DNA from: Erysipelotrichaceae bacterium
GTDB taxonomy: Bacteria > Bacillota_I > Bacilli_A > Erysipelotrichales > Erysipelotrichaceae
Reading direction: 5' to 3'
Assembly (NCBI GenBank): GCA_003520745.1
Contig: DOUE01000012.1
Coordinates: 1 to 53,560 of the forward strand
DNA length: 53,560 bases
Part shown: positions 22,572-29,936 of the stretch, piece after piece
How the letters are laid out: each line of letters begins with the position of its first letter
Position numbering within the stretch: position 1 is the stretch's first letter
Translations under genes and position numbers: made by a program
The notes under the pieces: model-generated
The model's input: the letters and a program-made list of their open reading frames with translations, nothing else
What the model was told of the DNA's origin: nothing
Database searches by the model: none

Positions 22572-23393
22572 ATGATCGAGTTACCTGAAAGCATGGTCGT
22601 TTCCAAACAGATTCGCCAGTGTCTGGTCGGAAAGAAAATCGAGAAAGTCATCCTCAACGCTTCACCGCACAAGTTCGCTTTTTTCTCAATGGATGCCGAC
22701 CGTTATCCGATGTTGCTAGAAGGGAAAACCGTACGCAACTCCGGTTCGTTCGGCGGTCAGATCGAAGTGGAGATCGACGACATGCAGTTGTATTTCAGCG
22801 ATGGCGCAAGTCCGCGCTATTTCGCACCCAATGAAACATTGCCTTTGAAACATCAGATGATGATCCGCTTTGACGACCAAAGCGCGATCACGGTGACCAT
22901 CGCGATGTACGGGATGATGTATCTTTATCCAAAGGGAGAAAATAAGAATCCCTATACGATCATCGCGAAGGAGAAACCTTCGCCTCTCAACGATGCGTTT
23001 ACTTTCGATTATTTCAACGAGTTGATCGCTTCTTGCCCACCGACGATGTCGATCAAAGGGATGCTGGCGACCGAACAACGAATCCCGGGCTTAGGCAATG
23101 GTTGTCTGCAAGACATCCTCTTTCATGCGAAACTTCATCCAAAGCGTAAACATGAAACACTTAACGAAACACATTTTCGTCAACTCTATGACGCGATCAA
23201 AGAAACGCTTCAAAACATGGTCGATCGTGGCGGAAGGGCGACCGAGAAGGACTTGTTCGGGAAAGAGGGAGGGTATGTTCCGACACTTTACGCAAAAACC
23301 GTCGGGACGTCTTGCCCGGCATGCTCCGCGACGATTCTGAAGGAACCGTATCTGGGAGGAAGCATCACGTTCTGCCCCCGATGTCAGAAATAA
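22572..23393 (+). CDS. Fpg/Nei-family protein lacking the catalytic N-terminal proline
   Basis: A 273-aa protein with the Fpg/Nei architecture: N-terminal beta-sandwich, helix-two-turn-helix (MLATEQRIPGLGNGCLQDILFHAKLHP) and a C-terminal zinc finger with four cysteines (CPAC at about 251-254, CPRC at about 269-272). Active Fpg begins M-P-E-L-P-E, with Pro2 the glycosylase nucleophile. Here the start is M-I-E-L-P-E, so Glu3 remains but Pro2 is Ile. AAGGAG at 22561-22566, five bases before ATG 22572, supports this start; an extension to 22461 lacks a ribosome site. DNA lesion binding without normal base-excision chemistry, or an altered mechanism, is inferred. A family of MIELPE proteins exists in Firmicutes, usually annotated as Nei-like. 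Confidence 0.85.
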   Translation: MIELPESMVVSKQIRQCLVGKKIEKVILNASPHKFAFFSMDADRYPMLLEGKTVRNSGSFGGQIEVEIDDMQLYFSDGASPRYFAPNETLPLKHQMMIRFDDQSAITVTIAMYGMMYLYPKGENKNPYTIIAKEKPSPLNDAFTFDYFNELIASCPPTMSIKGMLATEQRIPGLGNGCLQDILFHAKLHPKRKHETLNETHFRQLYDAIKETLQNMVDRGGRATEKDLFGKEGGYVPTLYAKTVGTSCPACSATILKEPYLGGSITFCPRCQK

Positions 23394-23394
23394 A

Positions 23395-23422
23395 AAAAAT
23401 CAGCCGAAGCTGATTTTTTTTA
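23395..23422. terminator. Bidirectional terminator
   Basis: AAAAAATCAGC (23395-23405) pairs with GCTGATTTTTT (23410-23420) with a CGAA tetraloop. It serves both convergent genes. Confidence 0.9.
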
Positions 23423-24028
23423 GTCCAGTTTGAACGGCTTGAGTAACAGTTCCACACCGTCCATTGTCGCCAACGTCCATCCTTCAACCGAGGCTACATC
23501 GACCCCGAGATCACGGAGCGACTCGGCATCCAGGACGAACACGACATCCTTGTCGTTGGTTGAGGAGGTTTTCGCCCACTCGAACTTGTTTGAACCGAGT
23601 GTCAGTCCGAAGTGATCCAACTCTTCATGGTAGCCCAATGAATCACGGTTGGCATCCAAGAGATTGGCCAGTTGCGTCTTCGCATCCGTCCCGCTCTTCG
23701 CATCGTTGAGATTCGTGGAGAACACAAGCATGTCTTCGTTAAGGAACATCGTCGAAGGCAATGCGTTCACATCCAAGCCGGCTTCGATGAACGGCATCGC
23801 CATGAAAGCCATCAAGACATCCTTCTCTGAAGCCGACGTATCGAGCGCGAAGTCGATGTGATACCCTTCGGCCACTTTCACGTGAGCATATCCTTCTTCG
23901 ACCATCGTCTCGACAAGATCGATCTCAAGGATGGTGGAGAACGATTGATTGGCCTCTCTTTTCAGTACATCCGAGGAACAAGCGGTCGTCAACGCAAGAA
24001 TCGAAATCAGTAACAGTAATTTCTTCAT
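23420..24028 (-). CDS. Lipoprotein of unknown function under a CsoR-type operator
   Basis: A 202-aa protein with a lipoprotein signal (LALTTAC, Cys17). The mature part is acidic with no recognised domain. It shows alternating strand-like segments (YAHVKVAEGYHIDFALD, EDMLVFSTNLNDAKSG, DKDVVFVLDAESL) and a few histidines (AHVK, GYHID, YHEELDHFG) that could bind metal, but no CxxC or Met-rich motif. Its promoter contains a GC-tract dyad like those bound by CsoR-family regulators. That makes copper, persulfide/sulfite or formaldehyde plausible signals. No CsoR gene is in the window. Good ribosome site (AGGAG) before the ATG. Confidence 0.75.
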   Translation of the reverse strand: MKKLLLLISILALTTACSSDVLKREANQSFSTILEIDLVETMVEEGYAHVKVAEGYHIDFALDTSASEKDVLMAFMAMPFIEAGLDVNALPSTMFLNEDMLVFSTNLNDAKSGTDAKTQLANLLDANRDSLGYHEELDHFGLTLGSNKFEWAKTSSTNDKDVVFVLDAESLRDLGVDVASVEGWTLATMDGVELLLKPFKLD

Positions 24029-24078
24029 ATTTTCTCCTCCACCGTTTTCGGTGATGTGTGTCTCCTAAAGACAATCCA

Positions 24079-24107
24079 ATTATATACCCCCCAGGGGTAT
24101 ATTGCAA
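24079..24107 (-). promoter_or_regulatory. Lipoprotein promoter with CsoR-family-type operator in the spacer
   Basis: Minus strand: -35 TTGCAA (24107-24102), 17-bp spacer, -10 TATAAT (24084-24079). The plus strand carries a dyad with arms ATATACCCC (24082-24090) and GGGGTATAT (24094-24102) around CCA. The AT-flanked C-tract/G-tract dyad matches the pattern recognised by CsoR, CstR and related regulators, and it fully occupies the spacer. Repression by occlusion is expected. Confidence 0.75.
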
Positions 24108-24333
24108 GTAAAACGATTCGGGCATTTCCGGCGAGGGGATCGCCTCGCCATCCTTGGCATAGGAAAACCATGCGTTTGTATAAAAGAGATTCATCATCAC
24201 AAATATATGAATATATGTTCATTAAAATGTTTGAAACAATCAATAAATTCGACAAAAAATGAAAACTTCGATGAGAAACCTCTGCCGAAGAGGAGTGTTT
24301 TACAGTATAATAAGTACGAAAAAGGAGAATGCT

Positions 24334-26304
24334 ATGACAATCAATCAAAAAGCAGTCGATGCAATCCGTATCCTATCCGCCGATGGTGTACAAAAAGCGA
24401 ATTCCGGTCATCCGGGTCTTCCCTTGGGGGCAGCTCCGATGGCCTACCAACTCTGGGCTCATGAACTCAAACATAATCCGAAGAATCCCGACTGGCTTAA
24501 CCGCGATCGGTTCGTGCTCTCCGCCGGACATGGTTCGATGCTGATCTACTCGCTTCTTCATCTTTTTGGTTACGGTGTCACCCTGGACGATCTTAAATCC
24601 TTCCGTCAATGGGGATCCAAAACCCCGGGACATCCTGAATACGGACATACGGTCGGGATCGAAACCACGACGGGACCCTTAGGCGCCGGGATGACCAACG
24701 CGGTCGGCATGGCGATGGCCGAGTCCCATTTGGCTGCGACATTCAACGAACCGGGATTCCCCGTCATCGACCATCATACCTTCGTCATCGCAGGCGATGG
24801 CTGCATGATGGAAGGCTTGGCGTCGGAAGCGATGTCGTTGGCCGGCACCTTGGCGCTTGGCAAACTGATCGTCTTGTATGATTCCAACCGGATCACCATC
24901 GAAGGGAAGACCGACATCGCGTTTACCGAAAATGTAAAACAACGGTTTGAAGCCTATGGCTTCCAGACATTGGATGTGAAAGACGGAACCGATCTCAATG
25001 CGATCGCGTTTGCGATCCAGGCGGCGAAAGCCGATGCATCCCGTCCGACCTTGATCGAGATCCACACCAACATCGGACAGGGTTCCCCCAGGGAAGGCAG
25101 CGCCAGCGCCCATGGTGAACCGTTGGGTGCGGAGAATATCGCGAAGTTGCGTGAAAACCTTGGTTGGACAAATAGCGAACCGTTCTTCGTCGATGAAGAA
25201 ATCTATGCCCATTACCAAACCTGCGCCAAGAAAGGCGAGAAAGCCGAGAAGAGCTGGAACACGCTTTTCGCAGACTATTGCGTCGCTTATCCTGAAAAAG
25301 CGAAACTTTGGAAAACCTATTTCGAAGAAACCGATTGGTCCTTCCTTGACGACGAAGCCTTCTGGACCTTCGATGCCAAGCCGCAGGCGACACGCAATGT
25401 CTCCGGTGAGTTGATCAACCGCATCAAAGACAAAGTCCCCAATCTGTTCGCGGGTTCCGCCGACTTGGCGCCTTCCACGAAGACGGAGATAAAAGGGGTC
25501 GGATTCTTCAGTAAAGACAACCGTTTAGGAAAAAACATCCACTTCGGCGTACGTGAGAATGCAATGGCCGGCATCGGGAACGGAATCCGCCTCCACGGCG
25601 GCCTGATTTCCTTCGTCGCCACCTTCTTCGTGTTCGCGGACAATATGAAGCCCATGATCCGTCTCTCGTCAATCATGAATCTTCCTCTGATCTACGTCCT
25701 CACCCATGACAGTATCGGTGTCGGTGAAGACGGACCGACCCATGAACCCATCGAACAGTTGACCATGCTTCGCGCCCAACCCAATGTGACGGTGTTCCGT
25801 CCTGCGGATGCGCGTGAAACCGCCGCCGGATGGGCGGTCGCGCTCACGGCGAAAGACGCCCCGACGGTCCTCGTCCTGACCCGTCAGAACCTTCCTCAAT
25901 TGGAAGGAAGCGGTAAAGACGCGTTCAAAGGCGGCTATATCCTCTCCAAAGCGCAGGGTGTTCCGCAAGGCATCCTGATGGCCAGCGGATCGGAAGTCTT
26001 CCTCGCAATCGACGCACAGAAGAAACTCCATGAAGAAGGTATCGAAGTCAACGTGGTTTCCATGCCTTCCTTCGAACTCTTCAAGAAACAACCGCAAGCC
26101 TATCAAGACGAAGTGTTACCGAAGAGTTTGCGCAAGCGGGTCGCCATCGAAGCCGCCGCCGACCTCAGCTGGCATCAATTCGTCGGTCTTGACGGGAAAT
26201 GTATCGGACTCAACCGCTTCGGAGCTTCCGCACCGGGCGAGGTCCTCTTCGAAAAGTTCGGGTTCACCGTTCAAAACGTCGTCGACACCTTCAAATCCCT
26301 CTAA
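24334..26304 (+). CDS. tkt: Transketolase
   Basis: A full-length (656 aa) thiamine-diphosphate enzyme. It starts MTINQKAVDAIRILSADGVQKANSGHPGLPLG, with the ThDP motif AGDGCMMEGLASEAMSLAG, the substrate His in GHPEYGHT, the activating Glu region VRENAMAGIGNGI and TLTHDSIGVGEDGPTHEP-type loop (here LTHDSIGVGEDGPTHEP). It transfers two-carbon units in the pentose phosphate pathway in the cytoplasm. AAAGGAG at 24321-24327 fixes the start at 24334 rather than 24259. TATAAT (24306-24311) is the -10 box; a clear -35 is lacking. A strong terminator follows. Gene stands alone. Confidence 0.97.
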   Translation: MTINQKAVDAIRILSADGVQKANSGHPGLPLGAAPMAYQLWAHELKHNPKNPDWLNRDRFVLSAGHGSMLIYSLLHLFGYGVTLDDLKSFRQWGSKTPGHPEYGHTVGIETTTGPLGAGMTNAVGMAMAESHLAATFNEPGFPVIDHHTFVIAGDGCMMEGLASEAMSLAGTLALGKLIVLYDSNRITIEGKTDIAFTENVKQRFEAYGFQTLDVKDGTDLNAIAFAIQAAKADASRPTLIEIHTNIGQGSPREGSASAHGEPLGAENIAKLRENLGWTNSEPFFVDEEIYAHYQTCAKKGEKAEKSWNTLFADYCVAYPEKAKLWKTYFEETDWSFLDDEAFWTFDAKPQATRNVSGELINRIKDKVPNLFAGSADLAPSTKTEIKGVGFFSKDNRLGKNIHFGVRENAMAGIGNGIRLHGGLISFVATFFVFADNMKPMIRLSSIMNLPLIYVLTHDSIGVGEDGPTHEPIEQLTMLRAQPNVTVFRPADARETAAGWAVALTAKDAPTVLVLTRQNLPQLEGSGKDAFKGGYILSKAQGVPQGILMASGSEVFLAIDAQKKLHEEGIEVNVVSMPSFELFKKQPQAYQDEVLPKSLRKRVAIEAAADLSWHQFVGLDGKCIGLNRFGASAPGEVLFEKFGFTVQNVVDTFKSL

Positions 26305-26308
26305 AAGG

Positions 26309-26341
26309 AAAAGGAACACTTCACTGCGAAGTGTTCCTTTT
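26309..26341. terminator. Bidirectional terminator after tkt
   Basis: A perfect stem of about 14 bp built on AAAGGAACACTTC (26310-26322) and GAAGTGTTCCTTT (26328-26340) with an ACTGC loop. It also ends the convergent small membrane protein gene. Confidence 0.9.
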
Positions 26342-26636
26342 AGAATGCGACGGCGCCAAGATAACAACCCAGGACGAACCCACACACGACCACGCCCATC
26401 AAGACGGTGTAGATCGTGGTCCGAAGATCGAATTTCCAATTCAAGAGGCCGCTACAGAGGATGAGGATAAGCCAGACCGGTAATTGCGAACCCAGCGAAA
26501 ACCGAATCACTTCGGATAAGCTCGCCGGTTCAAATAACAGCTTGTTTTCCACGACATAAATCACGAGAGACATGGCGGTTGAAGAAAGCGCATAGCCGAA
26601 AACCCCGACAAGTCCCCCCCACAGGAACTTCTTCAT
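26340..26636 (-). CDS. Small membrane protein E (98 aa), distant member of the tandem family
   Basis: Starts MKKFLWGGLVGVFGYALSS; three or four hydrophobic segments. The last third (WLILILCSGLLNWKFDLRTTIY) sits at the same place as the IPxLIGG-RKG-GI block of its neighbours but has lost most of the signature. A basic/aromatic hinge is followed by a final membrane span containing a Cys-rich VCGFVLGC. AAAAGGGGGG precedes ATG 26636. It has its own promoter (26706-26734) behind the terminator of the upstream operon, so it can be expressed separately. No known family. Confidence 0.65.
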   Translation of the reverse strand: MKKFLWGGLVGVFGYALSSTAMSLVIYVVENKLLFEPASLSEVIRFSLGSQLPVWLILILCSGLLNWKFDLRTTIYTVLMGVVVCGFVLGCYLGAVAF

Positions 26637-26705
26637 CGAATCCCCCCTTTTCAGACGACGAATGCAAAGCATGTTGACAGATGGTTTCGCATCCGTGGTA
26701 ACTTC

Positions 26706-26734
26706 ATTATAAACAAAAAGAACGCAGGACACAA
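26706..26734 (-). promoter_or_regulatory. Separate promoter for small membrane protein E
   Basis: Minus strand: TTGTGT (26734-26729), 17-bp spacer, TATAAT (26711-26706). The -35 lies inside the loop of the upstream terminator. Confidence 0.6.
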
Positions 26735-26769
26735 ATCCGATCGACATCGGTCATGTCATGCGTTCTTTT
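26716..26769 (-). terminator. Terminator of the radical SAM/Lgt-like operon
   Basis: AAAAGAACGCA (26716-26726, plus) pairs with TGCGTTCTTTT (26759-26769). The loop contains a second CCGAT/ATCGG hairpin. On the minus strand the stem is followed by U-rich sequence. Confidence 0.6.
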
Positions 26770-26788
26770 GAATGAGATAGGAATTGAG

Positions 26789-27112
26789 CTAAAACATGTT
26801 GTTTAGGCTGGAGACGCAAGTGGCGATTACCAATACATAGACCGCGATCGTGATACCGATCGTCCAGGCGATGCCTTTTTTACCTTTGCGCACAAAGAGG
26901 AATCCGCCGATAAGAGCCGGGATGAGGAAGAAGGCGACAAGCCATGCGATCAATCCCAAGAGATTCAATACGAAATCCGTCGTCGAGAATCCCTCGCCGA
27001 CCATGGCGGGGACAAAAAGGATCAACGAGCTCACGACGAAGATCGCCAAGGTAACCAGGGTGCCCTTCAAGAATTTCTTCCAGTCCATCGGTTTCTTTTG
27101 CGTCGTTTCCAT
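26789..27112 (-). CDS. Small membrane protein A (107 aa), tandem paralog family
   Basis: A cytoplasmic Lys-rich start (DWKKFLKGTLVTLAIFVV) leads into a first span, then two further spans. The signature IPALIGGFLFVRKGKKGIAWTIGI puts a basic loop between spans, and the end reads VLVIATCVSSL. Protein B (27456-27776) shares the same N-terminal KKFLKG block, the R-K/R-G-x-K-G-IAWTIGITIA block and the ATCV/A-SL tail, so they are clear paralogs. AAAGGAG precedes ATG 27112; an upstream ATG at 27145 lacks one. Function unknown. Confidence 0.75.
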   Translation of the reverse strand: METTQKKPMDWKKFLKGTLVTLAIFVVSSLILFVPAMVGEGFSTTDFVLNLLGLIAWLVAFFLIPALIGGFLFVRKGKKGIAWTIGITIAVYVLVIATCVSSLNNMF

Positions 27113-27148
27113 ACTTCGTCTCCTTTTAAAGGTTTCGATAACCAAGGG

Positions 27149-27451
27149 TCAATAATTCAAGAACAATCCGAAAAATCCGACGACCGCCAGGAGCGTCACG
27201 AAGAATGCGGTCAATACAACGCCGAAGGTTTTGCGAAGTCCGTTTTTACGGCAGTACAAACCCGAGAGGATCATGATCGGTATCCAGAAGACGGCTTGCG
27301 CAACAAACCCCAAGCCCAGGATTTCGATCGCCATCGGTTTACCCCATTCGTCATGGATGAGGATCAGTAAGAGTCCGCTGGAAAAAGAAGCGTCGAAATA
27401 ACCGGCGATGGCCAGTAACGCACCTTGAAGGAATCTTGGAATCGGACGCAC
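27149..27451 (-). CDS. Small membrane protein D (100 aa), divergent tandem paralog
   Basis: Three or four spans. WIPIMILSGLYCRKNGLRKTFG aligns with the IP-LIGG-RKGKKGI block of proteins A and B, and FLQGALLAIAG with their N-terminal FLKG segment. The start is GTG at 27451, four bases after the stop of protein B with GGGG in between, so translation is coupled. It carries an acidic/His loop (LIHDEWGKP). Function unknown. Confidence 0.65.
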   Translation of the reverse strand: MRPIPRFLQGALLAIAGYFDASFSSGLLLILIHDEWGKPMAIEILGLGFVAQAVFWIPIMILSGLYCRKNGLRKTFGVVLTAFFVTLLAVVGFFGLFLNY

Positions 27452-27455
27452 CGAA

Positions 27456-27776
27456 TCATCCCCACATCTGGCTTAAGGAGGCGACGCAAGTTGCGAAGAC
27501 CAACACTCCGATCGCGATGGTGATCCCGATGGTCCAGGCGATGCCTTTCCATCCTCTGCGGACATAGACCCATCCACCGATGAGAGAGGGAATCGCCCAC
27601 AAGAATAGTGATGCGCCGAGCGAGGAAAGAAGGTTCGTAAAAAACTCTTCGGTGGTTAGTTGGAGATTAAAGAGAAGAGGCAAAGACAAGACTAAGGTCA
27701 ATCCGATAAAGATACCTAACGTAATCAAGAAACCTTTGAGAAACTTCTTTGTGTCAAACTTTGCTTTTTCTTCCAT
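27456..27776 (-). CDS. Small membrane protein B (106 aa), tandem paralog family
   Basis: Closest relative of protein A: KKFLKGFLITLGIFIG, then IPSLIGGWVYVRRGWKGIAW, the TIGITIA block and the FATCVASL tail. Three predicted spans with a conserved positively charged cytoplasmic loop. It sits 45 bases after protein C and just before protein D in the same transcription direction. No enzyme motif is visible. Function unknown. Confidence 0.75.
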   Translation of the reverse strand: MEEKAKFDTKKFLKGFLITLGIFIGLTLVLSLPLLFNLQLTTEEFFTNLLSSLGASLFLWAIPSLIGGWVYVRRGWKGIAWTIGITIAIGVLVFATCVASLSQMWG

Positions 27777-27821
27777 GGTGCACCTCGTTTCATGGACTAC
27801 AATAATCTATCCGGATGAAAT

Positions 27822-28130
27822 TCAATTCATAGACACGATAAACATTGTATAAGCAACGGCGAGAATCGCAAATGAAATTCCCATCGTTATCCGAAAGCCT
27901 CTTTTTCCTTTTCTTGCGTACATCTCAGCTCCGATGATAAACGGAATCCCCATAATGAAGAAAATGAGCGAATCGGCGATGAATGTCTGAAAGATGAACC
28001 ACCGTATGGCTACGTCCGACATCACTTCGTCTCGGAAGTGAAAAATCATCATCAAGGCGACTAAGGCGGACAAACAAAGAATGAGAACGATGAATCCAAG
28101 GAAGAACTTCTTCAAACTGTAGGTGGACAC
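27822..28130 (-). CDS. Small membrane protein C (102 aa), tandem paralog family
   Basis: Begins MSTYSLKKFFLGFIVLILCL and contains GIPFIIGAEMYARKGKRGFR followed by a TMGIS segment, matching the signature block of proteins A and B. Three spans. It starts one base after the stop of the Lgt-like gene, so it is physically tied to the lipid-enzyme part of the operon. A central loop (HFRDEVMSDVAIRWF) is hydrophilic. Function unknown. Confidence 0.72.
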   Translation of the reverse strand: MSTYSLKKFFLGFIVLILCLSALVALMMIFHFRDEVMSDVAIRWFIFQTFIADSLIFFIMGIPFIIGAEMYARKGKRGFRITMGISFAILAVAYTMFIVSMN

Positions 28131-28131
28131 T

Positions 28132-28884
28132 TCACTCGCCCTGTCTTCTTTCAGACGAAGTTTTCAAGTCTGCACGATGACGAAGATACATTCCGATGCT
28201 TAGGTAAACCGCGGCGAGAACGCTAAGAATCTGGTAGATCGACAAACCGGCATAGATGATCGGGTTGACGCGGATGAACTCGATGAGGAAGCGGAAGATG
28301 AAATAGGAAATCAGAAAGAGTTTGAAGAGGATGCCGGGTGTTTTCACCCGTTTCTTTGCGTAATGGAGAATCGCGAACGCGATCAGGAGGAAGACCATTT
28401 CGAAGAGTTGGGTCGGATAGCGCAAAAGTCCGTCACCGAAGTCCACCCCCCAGTGAAGATGCGTTTCCACCCCGTAGCAACAGCCGTTGAAGAAACAACC
28501 GATCCTTCCGATCGCCATCCCCAAAGCCACCGAAGGGGCGATGATGTTGCCTAAACGGACTTTGATGTGAAGCAAGCGTTTCACAAGGATGACGCCGACC
28601 GTACCCCCGATCAGACCACCCACGATCGATTTCGCATAGAGGAATTTCTCAAGCGTCGGGGTTTCGATCAGGATCGGGATTTTCGACCCGATGACGCCGA
28701 AGATCAACGCCGCGGCGACGATTTCAAACGCGCCTTGGTTTTTAAGTTCATAATGACGCGCATCCCACCAATAGTAGGCGATACCCGAGGCGATCGCCAA
28801 GACCATGAAGATCGAATAGGTCGGTATCCCATAGATCTGAGGCATCACCCCGAAATCCGCCGGTTTCCAGTGGAAATCAAACAT
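28132..28884 (-). CDS. Lgt-like (prolipoprotein diacylglyceryl transferase family) membrane protein
   Basis: A 250-aa protein with about seven spans and the family core GRIGCFFNGCCYG (residues 126-138). It keeps the signature Arg127 and Asn133, but the canonical Lgt motif reads GRIGNFINxELYG. The position of the essential periplasmic His (in the HGG-LG motif) reads IVGGLIGG here, so that His appears missing. This is therefore more likely an Lgt-like paralog with another acceptor or lipid than the housekeeping lipoprotein enzyme. Its start overlaps the DUF4395 gene by 8 bases. The operon context (radical SAM, ICMT-like, DUF4395) supports a lipid or membrane modification role. Confidence 0.75.
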   Translation of the reverse strand: MFDFHWKPADFGVMPQIYGIPTYSIFMVLAIASGIAYYWWDARHYELKNQGAFEIVAAALIFGVIGSKIPILIETPTLEKFLYAKSIVGGLIGGTVGVILVKRLLHIKVRLGNIIAPSVALGMAIGRIGCFFNGCCYGVETHLHWGVDFGDGLLRYPTQLFEMVFLLIAFAILHYAKKRVKTPGILFKLFLISYFIFRFLIEFIRVNPIIYAGLSIYQILSVLAAVYLSIGMYLRHRADLKTSSERRQGE

Positions 28885-29338
28885 GCTTTATTTTCCTGAC
28901 GGCTTTCCCGACCCTGCAACACGTTCCGGAGTTCATGCATTGGTAAAGTTTAAGGGCGGAACAGAATCCGAAGGCGGCCGAGGTTTGAAGGATGGCCAGG
29001 ACACAGACGGTCGCCCAAGCGGCGATCGACCACTCCAAGGCGAAGAAGACCAATGCGAGGGCGGAAACGAACGCTCCGACGAAATGCGAGAAACGGATTC
29101 CGTTGGCATCGACGACTTCGGGGGCGGTCGGTTTGATTTTCTCGACGGTGAAGAGCCAAAGGTTGATCAGCGGGGCGTACTTCACGGTCAGGATCCCCGA
29201 ACTCAAGAGAATCAGAAATCCGATCCAGGTCAACGCTTCGTTTTGAAGGATCAACGAAGCCCAAAACAAAATCGCGATGGTCGTCCGACAGAACGCGAAG
29301 GCGCCGCCGGGCAAAGAGACAGGTTTCATTTTCGACAT
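28877..29338 (-). CDS. DUF4395 membrane protein
   Basis: A 153-aa protein with four spans arranged as in DUF4395: GGAFAFCRTTIAILFWASLIL, a short APLINLWLF turn, then HFVGAFVSALALVFF and a final Cys-containing tail (CSALKLYQCMNSGTCCRVGKA). The C-terminal Cys cluster could bind metal or be modified. GGAGG seven bases before ATG 29338 fixes the start; it begins four bases after the ICMT-like stop and overlaps the Lgt-like start. The family is often found near thioredoxin-like or lipid-modifying genes, but its function is unproven. Confidence 0.72.
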   Translation of the reverse strand: MSKMKPVSLPGGAFAFCRTTIAILFWASLILQNEALTWIGFLILLSSGILTVKYAPLINLWLFTVEKIKPTAPEVVDANGIRFSHFVGAFVSALALVFFALEWSIAAWATVCVLAILQTSAAFGFCSALKLYQCMNSGTCCRVGKAVRKIKHV

Positions 29339-29342
29339 TCGT

Positions 29343-29936
29343 CTACCTCCAGGGTTTCGGGAAAAACATCCCCGTCGTTCTACGATAGTTCTCATATTCC
29401 GGGAACTCCTGACAAAGGAGTCTTTCCTCCTGTTTGGCGCGATAGTACATCATCGGGATGAACACGAAGGCGGTCAAGAGGAAACAAGCGAGGTTACTGA
29501 AGAAGAGTGCACCGCCGAACATCATCACAAACAACGAAGTGTACAGAGGATGGCGGACGATCTTGAAGACGGAGCGGGTGATCAACCGATGATCGGAGTA
29601 GATCTTGATATGGTTCGCCCAATTGTTTTTCAGCACGATCCGTCCCCAGATATTCATGGCACTTCCGAGATAAAGAAGGACGATCCCGAAATATCTCGCT
29701 TCAAGCGGTAAAGGGGGATTCAACACAAGGATGCGAAGCACGATCGCCAACATATAGAAGCCATAGAAGAGAAACATCGTGCCGGTCGCAACCAGGGAGC
29801 GTTTGGACTTCTTGGTGTCGTTACGATCCTCAAAGAGGATGAAATCAAGCAGGATGGCGACGATCAATGCAAGGACGGGAAACGAAGTGATCGCGACCCA
29901 CAGCAAGAGCTCGAAATTCAGATCGAGGTCAATCAT
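29343..29936 (-). CDS. Isoprenylcysteine carboxylmethyltransferase-like membrane methyltransferase
   Basis: A 197-aa protein with five spans. The C-terminal SAM-binding region is typical of ICMT/PEMT families: ITRSVFKIVRHPLYTSLFVMMFG (RHPxY motif) and the trailing E-E-x2-Y-x-x-Y block (KQEERLLCQEFPEYENYRRT) ending FFPKPW. It would methylate a membrane-embedded or hydrophobic substrate (prenyl, lipid or sulfur/nitrogen acceptor). It overlaps the radical SAM gene by 8 bases. Bacteria lack prenylated CaaX proteins, so the substrate is likely a lipid or small molecule tied to this operon. Confidence 0.85.
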   Translation of the reverse strand: MIDLDLNFELLLWVAITSFPVLALIVAILLDFILFEDRNDTKKSKRSLVATGTMFLFYGFYMLAIVLRILVLNPPLPLEARYFGIVLLYLGSAMNIWGRIVLKNNWANHIKIYSDHRLITRSVFKIVRHPLYTSLFVMMFGGALFFSNLACFLLTAFVFIPMMYYRAKQEERLLCQEFPEYENYRRTTGMFFPKPWR

